In this document: positions 1-10,869 of the stretch, piece by piece
Position numbering within the stretch: position 1 is the first letter of the stretch
Layout of the letters: each line of letters opens with the position of its first letter
Assembly: GCF_002575655.3 (NCBI RefSeq)
Contig: NC_053040.3
Location: 155,807,148-155,871,147 of the forward strand
Origin: Aegilops tauschii subsp. strangulata
Lineage: Eukaryota; Streptophyta; Magnoliopsida; Poales; Poaceae
Reading direction: 5' to 3'
Length of the DNA: 64,000 nucleotides
Position numbers and translations under genes: made by a program
Notes under the pieces: model-generated
Databases searched by the model: none
Told to the model about the DNA's origin: nothing
The model's input: the letters and a program-made list of their open reading frames with translations, nothing else

Positions 1-601
1 AGTTGTTGGATGATCTTGACAGAGTTGACACTTAATAATATTTGTGGGGAAACTTAATAAAGGGTAGGTTGGAGTTGATTTTGCCAACTCAACCTTGTGT
101 ATTTAATTGTAGTAATAAAAGAACAAAATAAAAATTTGACTATTAGGTAGTTATTAGAAAAAATCAGCTTTCTGCAAAAATAAGCCCTCAAGCCTTCCTT
201 TTGTTATACTATGCATATACATGTAGGTCTGCTTTATTATTACTCCTGTGTAACTTGCCAATACATTCCAAGTATTGACCTATATGGCTGCAACGTCTCA
301 TCTTGCAGGATATTCAGACGAAGAGTAAGGTACCGTTAGGGCCGCGAGTCTGCACTCAGCATCGCCAGTGGGCTATGATGGGACTCGTCGTTATTTTCTG
401 CTACTTTCCGCTGTTTGATTGAATAAAGCTAGCCAAGTGCTATGCAGATTGTTTTATTTTATACATTCTGGATCATACATTGTAATAAATGATGCACTTG
501 CTATTCTGGTATTCATCTATACTGTGTGTGCTAGCGAGTTCGATCCAGGGACTAGCACGGTAAGCACAGAGACTCAAATCCTTCGAGGTTTGGTCGTTAC
601 A
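1..601 (+). repeat. 3' end of a Tekay/Del-like gypsy LTR, start outside window
   Basis: The segment aligns by eye with the 3' part of the solo LTR at 44975-47446: the same CTGCAACGTCTCAT block, a CTTGCAG/CTGCAG step, then a downstream AAGCACAGAGACT block. It ends in GTTACA at 601, and the next base is already inside an Athila LTR. It is therefore either a solo LTR or the 3' LTR of an element inserted into that LTR. The expected target duplication (602-606, TTCGC) cannot be tested because the other end lies outside the window. After the TTGCAG at 303-308 there is a short acidic open stretch ending in TAA at 326-328. Short ORFs here are not taken as genes. Confidence 0.75.
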
Positions 602-1743
602 TTCGCCCTGGAAAAAATCAGAAGGAAGCTTTCGGGAGAAACACCGCCGCCATGAGGCGGAACCTGGCGAAACCAATCTATTGCTCCGGCAGAGCTGTTC
701 TACCGGGGAAACATCCCTTCGGGAGGGGGAAATCATCACCATCGTCATCACCAACGATCCTTTCATCGGGAAGGGGTCAATCTCCATCAACATCTTCACC
801 AGCATCATCTCCTCTAAAACTCTAGTTCATCTCTTGTATCTGATCTTTGTCTCAAAACCTCAGATTGGTACCTGTGGGTTGCTAGTAGTGTTGATTACTC
901 CTTGTAGTTGATGCTAGTTGGTTTATTTGGGGGAAGATCATATGTTCAGATCCTTTATGCATATTAATACCCCTCTGATTATGAACATGAATATGATTTG
1001 TGAGTAGTTACTTTTGTTCCTGAAGACATGGGAGAAGTCTTGCTATAAGTAGTCATGTGAATTTGGTATTCGTTCGATATTTTGATGAGATGTATGTTGT
1101 CTTTCCTCTAGTGGTGTTATGTGAATGTCGACTACATGACACTTCACACCATTATTTGGGCCTAGGGGAAGGCATTGGGAAGTAATAAGTAGATGATGGG
1201 TTGCTAGAGTGACAGAAGCTTAAACCCTAGTTTATGCGTTGCTTCGTAAGGGGCTGATTTAGATCCATATGTTTCATGCTACGGTTAGTTTTACCTTAAT
1301 ACTTATTTTGTAGTTGCGGATGCTTTCAATAGGGGTTAATCATAAGTGGGATGCTTGTCCAAGAAAGGGCAGTACCCAAGCACCGGTCCACCCACATATC
1401 AAATTATCAAAGTAACGAATGCGAATCATATGAGCGTGATGAAAACTAGCTTGGCGATAATTCCCATGTGTCCTCGGGAGCATTTTCCTTCATATAAGAG
1501 TTTGTCCAGGCTTGTCCTTTGCTACAAAAAGGATTGGGCCATCTTGCTGCACCTTATTTACTTTTACTACTTGTTACCCGTCACAAATTACCTTATCACA
1601 AAACTATCTGTTACCGATAATTTCAGTGCTTGCAGAGAATACCTTACTGAAACCGCTTGTCATTTCCTTCTACTCCTCGTTGGGTTCGACACTCTTATTT
1701 ATCGAAAGGACTACGATAGATACCCTATACTTGTGGGTCATCA
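602..1743 (+). repeat. Athila 5' LTR, 3' portion
   Basis: This aligns along its whole length with the inverted LTR at 52118-53629. Shared features are the GGAGGGGGAAATCATC block, a CTAGTTCATCTCTTG block, a motif about CACCGGTCCACCCACATATC, and the terminal CTATACTTGTGGGTCATCA. The 5' part of the LTR is missing because the Tekay-like LTR ending at 601 sits in it. The LTR end at 1743 is followed by the primer binding site. The window contains no R or U5 boundary that I can fix. Confidence 0.8.
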
Positions 1744-1754
1744 AGACTCTTTTC

Positions 1755-1773
1755 TGGCGCCGTTGCCGGGGAG
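1755..1773 (+). other. Primer binding site (Asp-tRNA type)
   Basis: TGGCGCCGTTGCCGGGGAG lies 11 bases after the LTR end. It matches the PBS type used by Athila elements, and the minus-strand relatives carry it at 42754-42772 and 52088-52106 with single changes. It primes minus-strand cDNA synthesis. Confidence 0.85.
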
Positions 1774-1849
1774 TGAAGCGCCTTTGGTAAGTGGAATTTG
1801 GTAAGGAAAATTTTATATAGTGTGCTGAAATTTACTGTCACTTGTTACT

Positions 1850-2849
1850 ATGGAAAGTAATCCTTTGAGGGGCTTGTTCGGGGTATCTTCACCCCGACCA
1901 GTAGAGCAAAGAGTTGCTCCTCAACCTACTGAAACCTACTGAAAATGTTTACTTTGAAATTCCTTCGGGTATGATAGGGAAACTGCTAGCTAATCCTTTT
2001 ACAGGACATGGAACCTTGCATCCCGATTTGCACCTAATCTATGTGGATGAAGTTTGTGGATTATTTAAGCTTGCAGGTATGCCCGAGGATGTTATCAAGA
2101 AGAAGGTCTTCCCTTTATCTTTGAAGGGAAAGGCATTGAAATGGTTTAGGCTATGTGATGATATGGGATCATGGAACTACAACCGATTGAAATTGGAATT
2201 TCATCAGAAGTTTTATCCTATGCATCTTGTTCATCGTGATCGTAATTATATATATAATTTTTGGCCTCGTGAAGGAGAAAGCATCGCTCAAGCTTGGGGG
2301 AGGCTTAAGTCAATGTTATATTCATGCCCCAATCATGAGCTCTCAAGAGAAATTATTATTCAAAAAATTTATGCTCGGCTTTCTCTCACTAATCGCTCCA
2401 TGCTTGATACTTCTTGTACTGGTTCTTTTATGATGAAGACTATTGAATTCAAATGGGACTTATTGGAAAGAATTAAACGCAACTCTGAAGATTGGGACCT
2501 CGACGAAGGTAAGGAGTCAGGTATAACCCCTAAGTTTGATTGTGTTAAATCTTTTATGGATACCGATGTTTTCCGTGAATTTAGCACTAAATATGGACTT
2601 GACTCTGAGATAGTAGCTTCTTTCTGTGAATCCTTTGCTACTCATGTTGATCTCCCTAATGAGAAGTGGTTTAAATATCATCCTCCCATTGAAGTAAAAG
2701 TAGTTGAACCTATTAAAGTTGAACAAAAGGCTATCACTTATAATGTTGATCCTATTGTTCCTACCGCTTACATTGAGAAACCACCTTTCCCTGTTAGAAT
2801 AAAGGATCATGCTAAAGCTTCAACTGTGGTTCGTAAGAGTAAATACTAG
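1850..2849 (+). pseudogene. gag: Athila gag, frameshifted
   Basis: The capsid-type polyprotein probably starts at the ATG at 1850 (MESNPLRGLFGV). It shifts frame near 1933, where one extra base relative to the minus-strand copy creates an early TGA, and continues open from about 1936 to 2849. The body carries the Athila gag core: HLIYVDEVCGLFKLAG, the FPLSLKGKAL and WPREGESIAQAWGRLKSML blocks, then DTSCTGSFM. Gag would package element RNA in cytoplasmic particles. A one-base insertion just before 2849 ends this frame and throws the protease into another frame. The minus-strand copy at 50689-51237 is continuous there, which shows that the break is secondary. No CCHC zinc knuckle is visible in this part. 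Confidence 0.85.
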
Positions 2850-3567
2850 AACACCTACACCCCCTGAGCAAATTAAAGTTGAACCTAGTATTGCTATGGT
2901 TAAAGATCTCTTAGCCGATAATATTGATGGGCATGTTATTTATTTCTGTAATGAAGCTGCTAGAATTGCTAGACTCGACACTAAGGGTAAACATAGACCT
3001 GTTGTTGGCATGCCTGTTATTTCTGTTAAAATAGGAGATCATTGTTATCATGGCTTATGTGATATGGGTGCTAGTGCAAGTGCAATACCTCATTCCTTAT
3101 ACAAAGAAATTATGCATGATATTGCACCTGCTGAGATAGAAGAGATTGATGTTACAATTAAGCTTGCCAATAGAGATACTATTTCACCAGTTGGGATTGT
3201 TAGAGATGTTGAAGTCTTGTGTGGGAAAGTTAAATATCCTACTGATTTTCTTGTTCTTGGTTCCCCACAATATGGTTTTTGTCCCATTATATTTGGTAGA
3301 CCCTTCTTGAATACTGTTAATGCTAGGATAGACTGCGAAAAGGATGTTGTTACTGTTGCTTTAGGGGATATGTCTCATGAGTTTAATTTTGCTAAATTTC
3401 GTAGACAACCCCATGATAAAGAATTGCCTAGTAAAGATGAAATTATTGGTCTTGCTTCTATTGCCGCGCCTCCTAATGATCCTTTAGAGCAATATTTGCT
3501 AGACCATGAAAATGATATGTTTATGAATGGAAGAAGGGAAATAGATGAAGTATTCTTTAAACAGTGA
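2809..3567 (+). pseudogene. Athila aspartic protease region
   Basis: This is the downstream continuation of gag in a shifted frame. The retropepsin-like site reads CDMGASASAIP about 90 residues in, so it is D-M-G-A-S rather than the usual D-T/S-G. The minus-strand relative has D-L-G-A-S, so the variation is normal for these copies. A second conserved block, FGRPFLNT, follows about 70 residues later, as expected for the protease flap and core. The enzyme would cut the gag-pol polyprotein. The frame closes with a TGA at 3565-3567 and pol resumes at once, so this stop is probably a point mutation in a once continuous polyprotein. Confidence 0.8.
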
Positions 3568-3573
3568 CCTATT

Positions 3574-5384
3574 TTGAAACACAACTTGCCTGTTCAAATT
3601 CCAGGGGATCCTCCTCCACCCAAGGGTGATCCCGTTTTTGAGCTTAAACCATTACCTGATACTCTTAAATATGTTTATCTTGATGAAAAGAAGATATATC
3701 CTGTTATTATTAGTGCTAACCTTTCAGAGCAAGAAGAAGAGAAATTATTGAAAACTCTGAAGAAGCACCATGCTGCTATTGGATATACTCTTGATGATCT
3801 TAAGGGCATTAGTCCCACTCTATGCCAGCACAAAATAAAATTGGAGAAAGACGCTAAACTAGTTGTTGATCACCAACGAAGGTTAAATCCTAATATGAAG
3901 AAGTGGTAAGAAAAGAAATACTAAAGATTCTGGAGGCAGGTATAATTTATCCCGTTGCTGATAGTCAGTGGGTAAGTCCTGTCCATTGTGTCCCTAAGAA
4001 GGGAGGTATTACTGTTGTTCCTAATGATAAAGATGAATTGATCCCACAAAGAATTGTTACAGGTTATAGAATGGTAATTGATTTCCGCAAATTAAATAAA
4101 GCTACTAAAAAGGATCATTACCCTTTACCTTTTATTGATCAAATGCTAGAAATATTATCCAAACATACATATTTTTGCTTTCTAGATGGTTATTCTGGTT
4201 TCTCTCAAATACCTGTGTCAAAAGAGGATCAAGAAAAGACCAGTTTTACTTGCCCTTTCGGTACCTTTGCTTATAGACGTATGCCTTTTGGTTTATGCAA
4301 TGCACCTGCTACCTTTCAAAGATGCATGACTGCTATATTCTCTGACTTTTGTGAAAAGATTGTTGAGGTTTTCATGGTTGATTTCTCCGTATATGGAACT
4401 TCTTTTGATGATTGCTTAAGCAACCTTGATCGAGTTTTGTAGAGATGTGAAGAAACTAACCTTGTCTTGAATTGGGAGAAGTGCCACTTTATGGTTAATG
4501 AAGGTATTGTCTTGCGGCATAAAATTTCTGAAAGAGGTATTGAAGTTGATAAAGCTAAAGTTGATGCTATTGAAAAGATGCCGTGTCCTAAGGACATCAA
4601 AGGTATAAGAAGTTTCCTAGGTCATGCCAGTTTTTATAGGAGGTTCATTAAGGACTTCTCAAAAATTTCTAGGCCTCTGACTAATCTCTTACAGAAAGAT
4701 GTTCCTTTTGTCTTTGATGATGATTGTGTAGAAGCATTTGAAATACTTAAGAAAGCTTTGATTTCTGCACCTATTGTTCAGCCACCTGATTGGAATTTAC
4801 CCTTTGAAATTATGTGTGATGCTAGTGATTATGCTGTAGGTGCTATTCTGGGACAAAGAGTTGATAAAAAATTAAATGTTATCCAATATGCTAGTAAAAC
4901 TCTAGACAGTGCCCATAGAAATTATGCTACTACTGAAAAATAATTTTTAGCAGTTGTATTTGCTTGTGATAAGTTCAGACCTTGTATTATTGATTCTAAA
5001 GTAACTGTTCACACTGATCGTGCTGCTATTAAATATCTTATGGAAAAGAAAGATGCTAAACCTAGACTTATTAGATGGGTTCTCTTGCTACAAGAATTTG
5101 ATTTGTATATTATAGATAGAAAGGGAGCTGAGAACCCCGTTGCAGACAACTTATCTAGGTTAGAGAATGTTCTTGATGACCCAAAACCAATTGATGATAG
5201 CTTTCCTGATGAACAATTAGCTGTCATAAATACTTCTCGTACTCCTCCATGGTATGCTGATTATGCTAATTACATTGTTGCTAAATTTATACCACCTAGT
5301 TTCACATACCAGCAAAAGAAAAAGCTTTTCTATGATTTAAGACATTACTTCTGGGATGACCGCACCTTTATAAAGAAGGAGTAG
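3574..5384 (+). pseudogene. pol: Athila reverse transcriptase and RNase H
   Basis: Ty3-type RT followed by RNase H. Visible RT blocks are SQWVSPVHCVPKKGG, YRMVIDFRKLNKATKKDHYP, CFLDGYSGFSQI and MPFGLCNAPATFQRCM. The catalytic Y/FxDD box reads V-F-M-V-D-F instead of F-M-D-D, so one of the two metal-binding aspartates is lost. The connection and RNase H parts follow: IKGIRSFLGHASFYRRFI, then FEIMCDASDYAVGAILGQ and [11 protein letters not shown]. Frame changes occur at about 3905 and stops at 4440-4442 and 4941-4943. The last part ends at a TAG (5382-5384) that looks like a one-base deletion before the integrase. RT and RNase H would make element cDNA; this copy cannot. Confidence 0.88.
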
Positions 5385-5390
5385 ATGGTG

Positions 5391-6242
5391 TTATTAGACG
5401 TTGTGTACCTAAGCATGAACAAGAACAGATCCTACGCAAGTGTCACTCCGAGGCTTATGGAGGACACCACGCTGGAGATAGAACTGCACATAAGGTATTG
5501 CAATCCGGTTTTTATTGGCCTACTCTCTTCAAAGATGCCCGTAAGTTTGTCTTGTCTTGTGATGAATGTCAAAGAATTGGTAATATTAGTAGACGTCAAG
5601 AAATTCCTATGAACAATTCACTTGTTATTGAACCATTTGATGTTTGGGGATTTGATTACATGGGACCATTTCCTTCCTCTAATGGGTATACACATATTTT
5701 AGTTGCTGTTGATTACGTTACTAAGTGGGTAGAAGCTATTCCAACTGGTAGTGTTGATCATAACACCTCTATTAAGATGCTTAAAGAAGTTATTTTTCCA
5801 AGGTTTGGAGTCCCTAGATATTTAATGACTGATGGTGGTTCACATTTTATTCATGATGCTTTTCGTAAAATGCTTGCTAAGTATGACGTTAATCATAGAA
5901 TTGCATCTCCATATCATCCACAGTCTAGTGGTCAAGTAGAACTGAGTAATAGAGAGCTCAAATTGATTTTGCAAAAGACTGTTAATAGATCTAGAAAGAA
6001 TTGGTCCAAAAAACTTGATGATGCATTATGGGCCTATAGAACTGCATATAAAAATCCTATGGGTATGTCTCCGTATAAAAAGGTTTATGGAAAAGCATGT
6101 CACTTACCTCTCGAACTGGAACATAAGGCATATTGGGCTATTAAAGAGCTCAATTATGATTTCAAACTTGCAGGTGAGAAGAGACTATTTGACATTAGCT
6201 CACTTGGTGAATGGAGAACCCAAGCCTATGAGAATGCCAAAC
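5391..6242 (+). pseudogene. pol: Athila integrase, zinc finger and catalytic core
   Basis: Integrase of the Ty3 type. The HHCC zinc finger begins in one frame (RCVPKHEQEQILRKCHSE, about 5391-5497) and closes with CDECQRIG in the main frame. The catalytic core has D in GFDYMGPF, D in MTDGGSHF and E in SSGQVELSNRELK, with 35 residues between the second D and the E, the standard D-D-35-E pattern. The frame continues through WAYRTAYKNPMGMSPY to AYENAKL and is then cut by the solo LTR at 6243. The C-terminal part resumes at 6851. It would insert cDNA into the chromosome. All three catalytic residues survive, but the protein is split. Confidence 0.88.
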
Positions 6243-6850
6243 TGTCGGGGATATACCCCGCGGTATGGCCCGGCCGGAATGATGACCCGGCTGGAGCTAG
6301 GCGACTCACTGGCGATCCGCCCGGACATGGCGGTTTACATGTAGCCCGCCTAGACTTGTGACTAACTGGAGACCCGGCGGGTGGATCAGAAGGACGACAA
6401 GGCCCAAGGCCCAGCAGGCCGGCTTATACTCTGGTGGGCCGGCTTAAGAGGAAAGCGTAAGGAATATTAAATTACAAAGGAAGTAAGACTAGGAATCCAC
6501 TTATAATAGACTAGTCTTAATCCTAATAGGACTCCACATGTAACCTGCCCCTTCAACTTATATAAGGAGGGGCAGGGCACCCCAAGAGGAGGGAAGAAAT
6601 AATCTCTAGGCTAGACACAACTAGGAGAGACGGTTTACGACGAATCCCTCTCGATCATAATGAGACCTAGCCACAAACAGCATGTAGCGTTATTACCGGA
6701 TGATGTTTCCCGGGGCCCAAAGCTGTCTAAATCCTCGTCTATGTTGCGTCTCTTGATTCCGCCCAACCCCTCTCAAGCTACCACATAGATGCGTTGGCCT
6801 CGCGACTAAGTCCTCACACTAAGGACATCTATCGTGACAATTCCACGACA
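6243..6850 (+). mobile_element. Solo LTR (gypsy, same family as LTR at 63328), TSD CAAAC
   Basis: The boundaries are exact. The segment begins TGTCGGGGATATACCCCG and ends CCACGACA, with TGTCG/CGACA as terminal inverted bases. The 5 bp CAAAC occur immediately before (6238-6242) and after (6851-6855). Removing the segment plus one CAAAC rejoins the integrase frame (AYENAKL to FKEKVKRWHDKRI). It shares start, a CCTAGCCACAAACAGCATGTAG block and a TATA region with the LTR at 63328. There is no internal domain, so it arose by LTR-LTR recombination after insertion. Confidence 0.93.
6559..6565 (+). promoter_or_regulatory. TATA-like box of solo LTR
   Basis: TATATAA followed by GGAGGGGCAGGGCAC. The same arrangement occurs at 63824-63830 in the related LTR. 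It is the likely core promoter of this LTR family; the start of transcription is not determinable here. Confidence 0.55.
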
Positions 6851-7199
6851 CAAACTGTTTAAAGAAAAAGTTAAAAGATGGCATGACAAAAGGATACAAA
6901 AGCGTGAGTTTAATGTCGGTGGCTATGTTTTGCTATACAACTTTTGTTTAAGATTTTTTGCAGGAAAACTCCTCTCTAAATGGGAAGGTCCTTACATTAT
7001 CGAGGAGGTCTACCGTTTCGGTGCCATAAAAATCAACAACTTCGAAGGCACAAATCCGAAGGTGGTGAACAGTCAAAGAATCAAACACTATATCTCAGGT
7101 AATCCAATAAATGTTGAAACTAATGTTATTGAAACCGTAAACCCGGAGGAATATATAAGGGACACTTTCCAGAACGTTTCAGACTCCGAAAACGAATAG
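6851..7199 (+). pseudogene. pol: Athila integrase C-terminus (GPY/F module)
   Basis: This is the continuation of integrase after the solo LTR. It reads FKEKVKRWHDKRI, then LLSKWEGPYIIEEVY, which is the GPY/F motif of the Ty3-type integrase C-terminal domain, and ends in an acidic tail (SDSENE) at a TAG at 7197-7199. An ATG at 6834 lies inside the solo LTR and is not a real start. The domain is thought to help target binding and multimerisation. Apart from the interruption it is intact. Confidence 0.88.
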
Positions 7200-7504
7200 G
7201 TATGTGGTACGGTAAGTAAACCGACTCCAAAACAGTTCTAATGGCAATTTTTTCTGTTTTGGAATATTTAAGAAAATAGGAAAATAAGTAGTCCGAAAGG
7301 GACACGAGGCGTCCACGAGGGTGGAGGGCGTGCCCCCCTGCCTCATGGGCATCTCATGTGCCCTCTAGACTCTGTTTTCTTGCACGATACTTCTTTTGGG
7401 CGGTAAAAATTCATTATATAATCTCCCGAAGGTTTTAACCACCGTACCACGCAAATATCCTCTGTTTTTGTTTCGAGCTGTTTTTCTGACAAATCTAGAT
7501 CACC
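7200..7504 (+). other. Spacer between Athila pol and 3' ORF
   Basis: No ORF is supported here. The stretch contains a GC-rich partial inverted repeat around 7310-7352 (CCACGAGGGTGGAGGGCGTG). It resembles the stems found upstream of TATA boxes in the Athila LTRs of this window. In other plant gypsy elements such a spacer holds the splice acceptor or leader for the 3' ORF; I cannot prove that here. Confidence 0.5.
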
Positions 7505-8023
7505 ATGACGTCTTCGAGCGCACCCAAGGACAAGTTTTTCGAGAAGGTCATCAACCCCTACCTCGCGGAGGTGCTGCAACACCCTCAAACCATTGAGATG
7601 CATGAGGAGGTGCTGCACATCCGCGATGTTGAGGGACCAAGGAGGACCGGAAGCGTGGAGACAAGACTCAAAGCAATGGAGCAGCAAGTTTTCAAGTGCC
7701 AAGGGATGGTGGAACGCGAACTCGACGCCAACCACATGATGATCGCGGAGTTCACCAAAAACCACAAGCTGGATGCCAAGAACATTGGGGAGGCCATCTT
7801 CAAGCTTCACGTGAAAATCGAGCACCTCCAAGCCCAGATCTATGACCTGCAAAACCAAAACTGTGAGTATGAATATAGATTCAAGAGGATGAGTTTGGAT
7901 GCAGATTTGAGGATCCCGAAGACTCGATCGTCTTTCTATGATGGTGAGCCTATGCCTTGGAAGAGGGACGACAAGCCCACATCATCAACAACTCCATTGA
8001 TGACTACTATGCAACCTTCTTCT
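7505..8023 (+). pseudogene. Athila 3' ORF (unknown function), 5' part
   Basis: The frame starts at MTSSSAPKDKFFEKVINPYL and is open for 173 codons up to the LTR inserted at 8024. The middle is rich in heptad-like Leu/Met/Ile spacing (about residues 50-120, KAMEQQVFKCQG to HLQAQIYDLQNQN), so a coiled coil is likely. I see no signal peptide and no membrane segment, so an envelope role is not supported even though the ORF sits where Athila elements carry an env-like gene. The C-terminal end lies beyond the insertion at 18424. I do not recognise a domain. The codons beyond 8023 in the same frame belong to the LTR. Confidence 0.65.
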
Positions 8024-9099
8024 TGTAGACGTTGTTGGGCCTCCAAGTGCAGAGGTTTCTAGGACAGTAGAAAATTTCCCTCAAGTGGATGACCTCAGGT
8101 TTATCAATCCGTGGGAGGCGTAGGATGAAGATGGTCTCTCTCAAGCAACCCTACAACCAAATAACAAAGAGTCTCTTGTGTCCCCAACACACCCAATACA
8201 ATGGTAAATTGTATAGGTGCACTAGTTCGGTGAAGAGATGGTGATACAAGTGCAATATGGATGGTAGATATAGGTTTTTGTAATCTGAAAATATAAAAAC
8301 AGCAAGGTAACTAATGATAAAAGTGAGCGTAAACGGTATTGCAATGCTAGGAAACAAGGCCTAGGGTTCATACTTTCACTAGTGCAAGTTCTCTCAACAA
8401 TAATAACATAACTGGATCATATAAATATCCCTCAACATGCAACCAAGATTCACTCCAAAGTCACTAATAGCGGAGAACAAACGAAGATATTATTGTAGGG
8501 TACGAAACCACCTCAATGTTATCCTTTCTGATCGACCATTCAAGAGTCCGTCGTAAAATAACACGAAACTATTCTTTCCGTTCGATCTATCATAGAGTTC
8601 GTACTAGAATAACACCTTAAGACACAAATCAACCAAAACCCTAATGTCACCTAGATACCCCAATGTCACCTCAAGTATCTGTGGGTATGATTATACGATA
8701 TGCATCACACAATCTCAGATTCATCTATTCAAACCAACACAACGTACTTCAAAGAGTGCCCCAGAGTTTCTATCGGAGAGTCAAGACGAAAATGTGTGCC
8801 AACCCCTATGCATAAGTTCACAATGTTACGGAACCCGCAAGTTGATCACCAAAACATACATCAAGTGGATCACGTGAATATCCCATTGTCACCACAGATA
8901 AGCACATGCAAGACATACATCAAGTGTTCTCAAATCCTTAAAGACTCAATCCGATAAGATAACTTCAAAGGGAAAACTCAATCCATTACAAGAGAGTAGA
9001 GGGGGAGAAAATCATAAGATCCAACTATAATAGCAAAGCTCGCGATACATCAAGATCGTACCACCTCAAGAACACGAGAGAGAGAGAGAGAGATCAAAC
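8024..9099 (-). mobile_element. Solo Athila-like LTR, 3' part in element sense (continues at 17828)
   Basis: Together with 17828-18423 this forms one minus-strand LTR, TGATACGTCTCCAACG ... AACGTCTACA. It is interrupted by the copia element at 9100-17827, whose CAAAC TSD (9095-9099 and 17828-17832) joins the two parts. The left end (8024) sits inside the 3' ORF of the host Athila. The flanks at 8019-8023 (CTTCT) and 18424-18428 (TCCAT) do not match, so the usual 5-bp duplication is missing. Only one LTR and no internal domain are present. Confidence 0.75.
9076..9092 (+). repeat. GA microsatellite
   Basis: An uninterrupted GA dinucleotide run lies inside the solo LTR, just before the copia insertion point. 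Confidence 0.9.
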
Positions 9100-10836
9100 T
9101 GTTGGGGAACGTAGTAATTTCAAAAAAATTCCTTCGCACACGCAAGATCATGGTGATGCATAGCAACAAGAGGGGAGAGTGTTGTCCATGTACCCTCGTA
9201 GACCGAAAGCGGAAGTGTTAACACAACGCGGTTGATGTAGTCGAACGTCTTCACGATCCGACCGATCAAGTACCGAACGCACGGCACCTCCGAGTTCAGC
9301 ACACGTTCAGCTCGATGACGTCCCTCGAACTCCGATCCAGCCGAGTGTTGAGGGAGAGTTTCGTCAGCACGACGGCGTGGTGACGATGATGATGTTCTAC
9401 CGACGCAGGGCTTCGCCTAAGCACCGCTACGATATTATCGAGGTGTAAGATGGTGGAGGGGGGCACCGCACACGGCTAAAAGATCGTTGATCAATTGTGT
9501 GTAGAGAGGTGCCCCCTACCCCCGTATATAAAGGAGCAAGGGGGAGGCCGCCGGCCAAGGAGGAGAGGCGCGCCTAGGAGGAGTCCTACTCCTACCGGGA
9601 GTAGGACTCCCCTCCCTTTTCCATGTTGGACTAGGAGAGAGGGGGAAGAGGTGGAGGGGAGGAAGGAAGGGGGGCGCCGCCCCCCTCTCCTTGTCCTATT
9701 CAGACTGGGGGGGAAGGGGGGCGCGGCCCTGCCCTGGCCTCCTCTCCTCTCTTCCACCTAGGCCCACTAAGGCCCATTAAGTTACCGGGGGGGTTTCGGT
9801 AACCTCCCGGTACTCCGGAAAAATCCCGATTTCATCCGGAACACTTCCGATGTCCAAACATAGGCTTCCAATATATCAATCTTTATGTCTCGACCATTTC
9901 GAGACTCCTCGTCATGTCCGTGATCACATCTGGGACTCCGAACAACCTTCGGTACATCAAAACATATAACCTCATAATATAACTGTCATCGTAACGTTAA
10001 GCGTGCGGACCCTGCGGGTTCGAGAACTATGTAGACATGACCGAGACACCTCTCCGGTCAATAACCAATAGCGGAACCTGGATGCTCATATTGGTTCCCA
10101 CATATTCTACGAAGATCTTTATCGGTCAGACCGCATAACAACATACGTTGTTCCCTTTGTCATCGGTATGTTACTTGCCCGAGATTCGATCGTCGGTATC
10201 TCGATACCTAGTCCAATCTCGTTACCGGCAAGTCTCTTTACTCGTTCCGTAATACATCATCCCGCAACTAACTCATTAGTTACAATGCTTGCAAGGCTTA
10301 TAGTGATGTGCATTACCGAGTGGGCCTAGAGATACCTCTCCGACAATCGGAGTGACAAATCCTAATCTCGAAATACGCCAACCCAACATGTACCTTTGGA
10401 GACACCTGTAGAGCACCTTTATAATCACCCAGTTACGTTGTGACGTTTGGTAGCACACAAAGTGTTCCTCCGGTAAACGGGAGTTGCATAATCTCATAGT
10501 CATATGAACATGTATAAGTCATGAAGAAAGCAATAGCAACATACTAAACGATCGAGTGCTAAGCTAACGGAATGGGTCAAGTCAATCACGTCATTCTCCT
10601 AATGAGGTGATCCCGTTAATCAAATGACAACTCATGTCTATGGCTAGGAAACATAACCATCTTTGATTAACGAGCTAGTCAAGTAGAGGCATACTAGTGA
10701 CACTCTGTTTGTCTATGTATTCACACATGTATTATGTTTCCGGTTAATACAATTCTAGCATGAATAATAAACATTTATCATGATATAAGGAAATAAATAA
10801 TAACTTTATTATTGCCTCTAGGGCATATTTCCTTCA
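9100..10836 (-). repeat. 3' LTR of the Angela-type element
   Basis: 1,737 bp, nearly identical to 16087-17827. In the element sense it begins TGAAGGAAATATGCCC and ends CGTTCCCCAACA. ORFs seen on either strand around 9491-9761 come from a GC-rich stretch present in both LTRs and are not genes. Confidence 0.93.
9525..9610 (-). promoter_or_regulatory. Stem-loop and TATA-like box in Angela-type LTR
   Basis: Perfect 13-bp inverted arms, GGAGTCCTACTCC (9580-9592) and GGAGTAGGACTCC (9598-9610), have a 5-base loop. In the element sense the stem lies about 47 bp upstream of TTTATATA (9532-9525). The other LTR keeps it with one mismatch. A diverged copia LTR at 49761-49829 has a different stem in the same place. 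Confidence 0.55.
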
Positions 10837-10850
10837 GTCTCCCACTTGCA
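10837..10850 (-). other. Polypurine tract of the Angela-type element
   Basis: On the minus strand this reads TGCAAGTGGGAGAC directly before the 3' LTR, where plus-strand cDNA synthesis is primed. The same tract lies at 48487-48500 in the second copy. Confidence 0.8.
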
Positions 10851-10869
10851 CTAGAGTCAGTAATCTAGA

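Noticed and set aside
1755..1773. tRNA-like sequence
   Set aside because: Only the 3' complement of a tRNA is present; it is a primer binding site, not a tRNA gene.
7343..7858. 171-codon minus-strand ORF
   Set aside because: It is the reverse shadow of the better-supported 3' ORF at 7505-8023.
9491..9761. Mirror ORFs on both strands (and again at 16422-16862)
   Set aside because: They are inside the two LTRs of the copia element, in GC-rich repeats, and occur in both copies.
10276..10503. 75-codon ORF that is identical at 17267-17494
   Set aside because: The identity is simply due to the LTR pair; it is antisense-independent LTR sequence without a domain.
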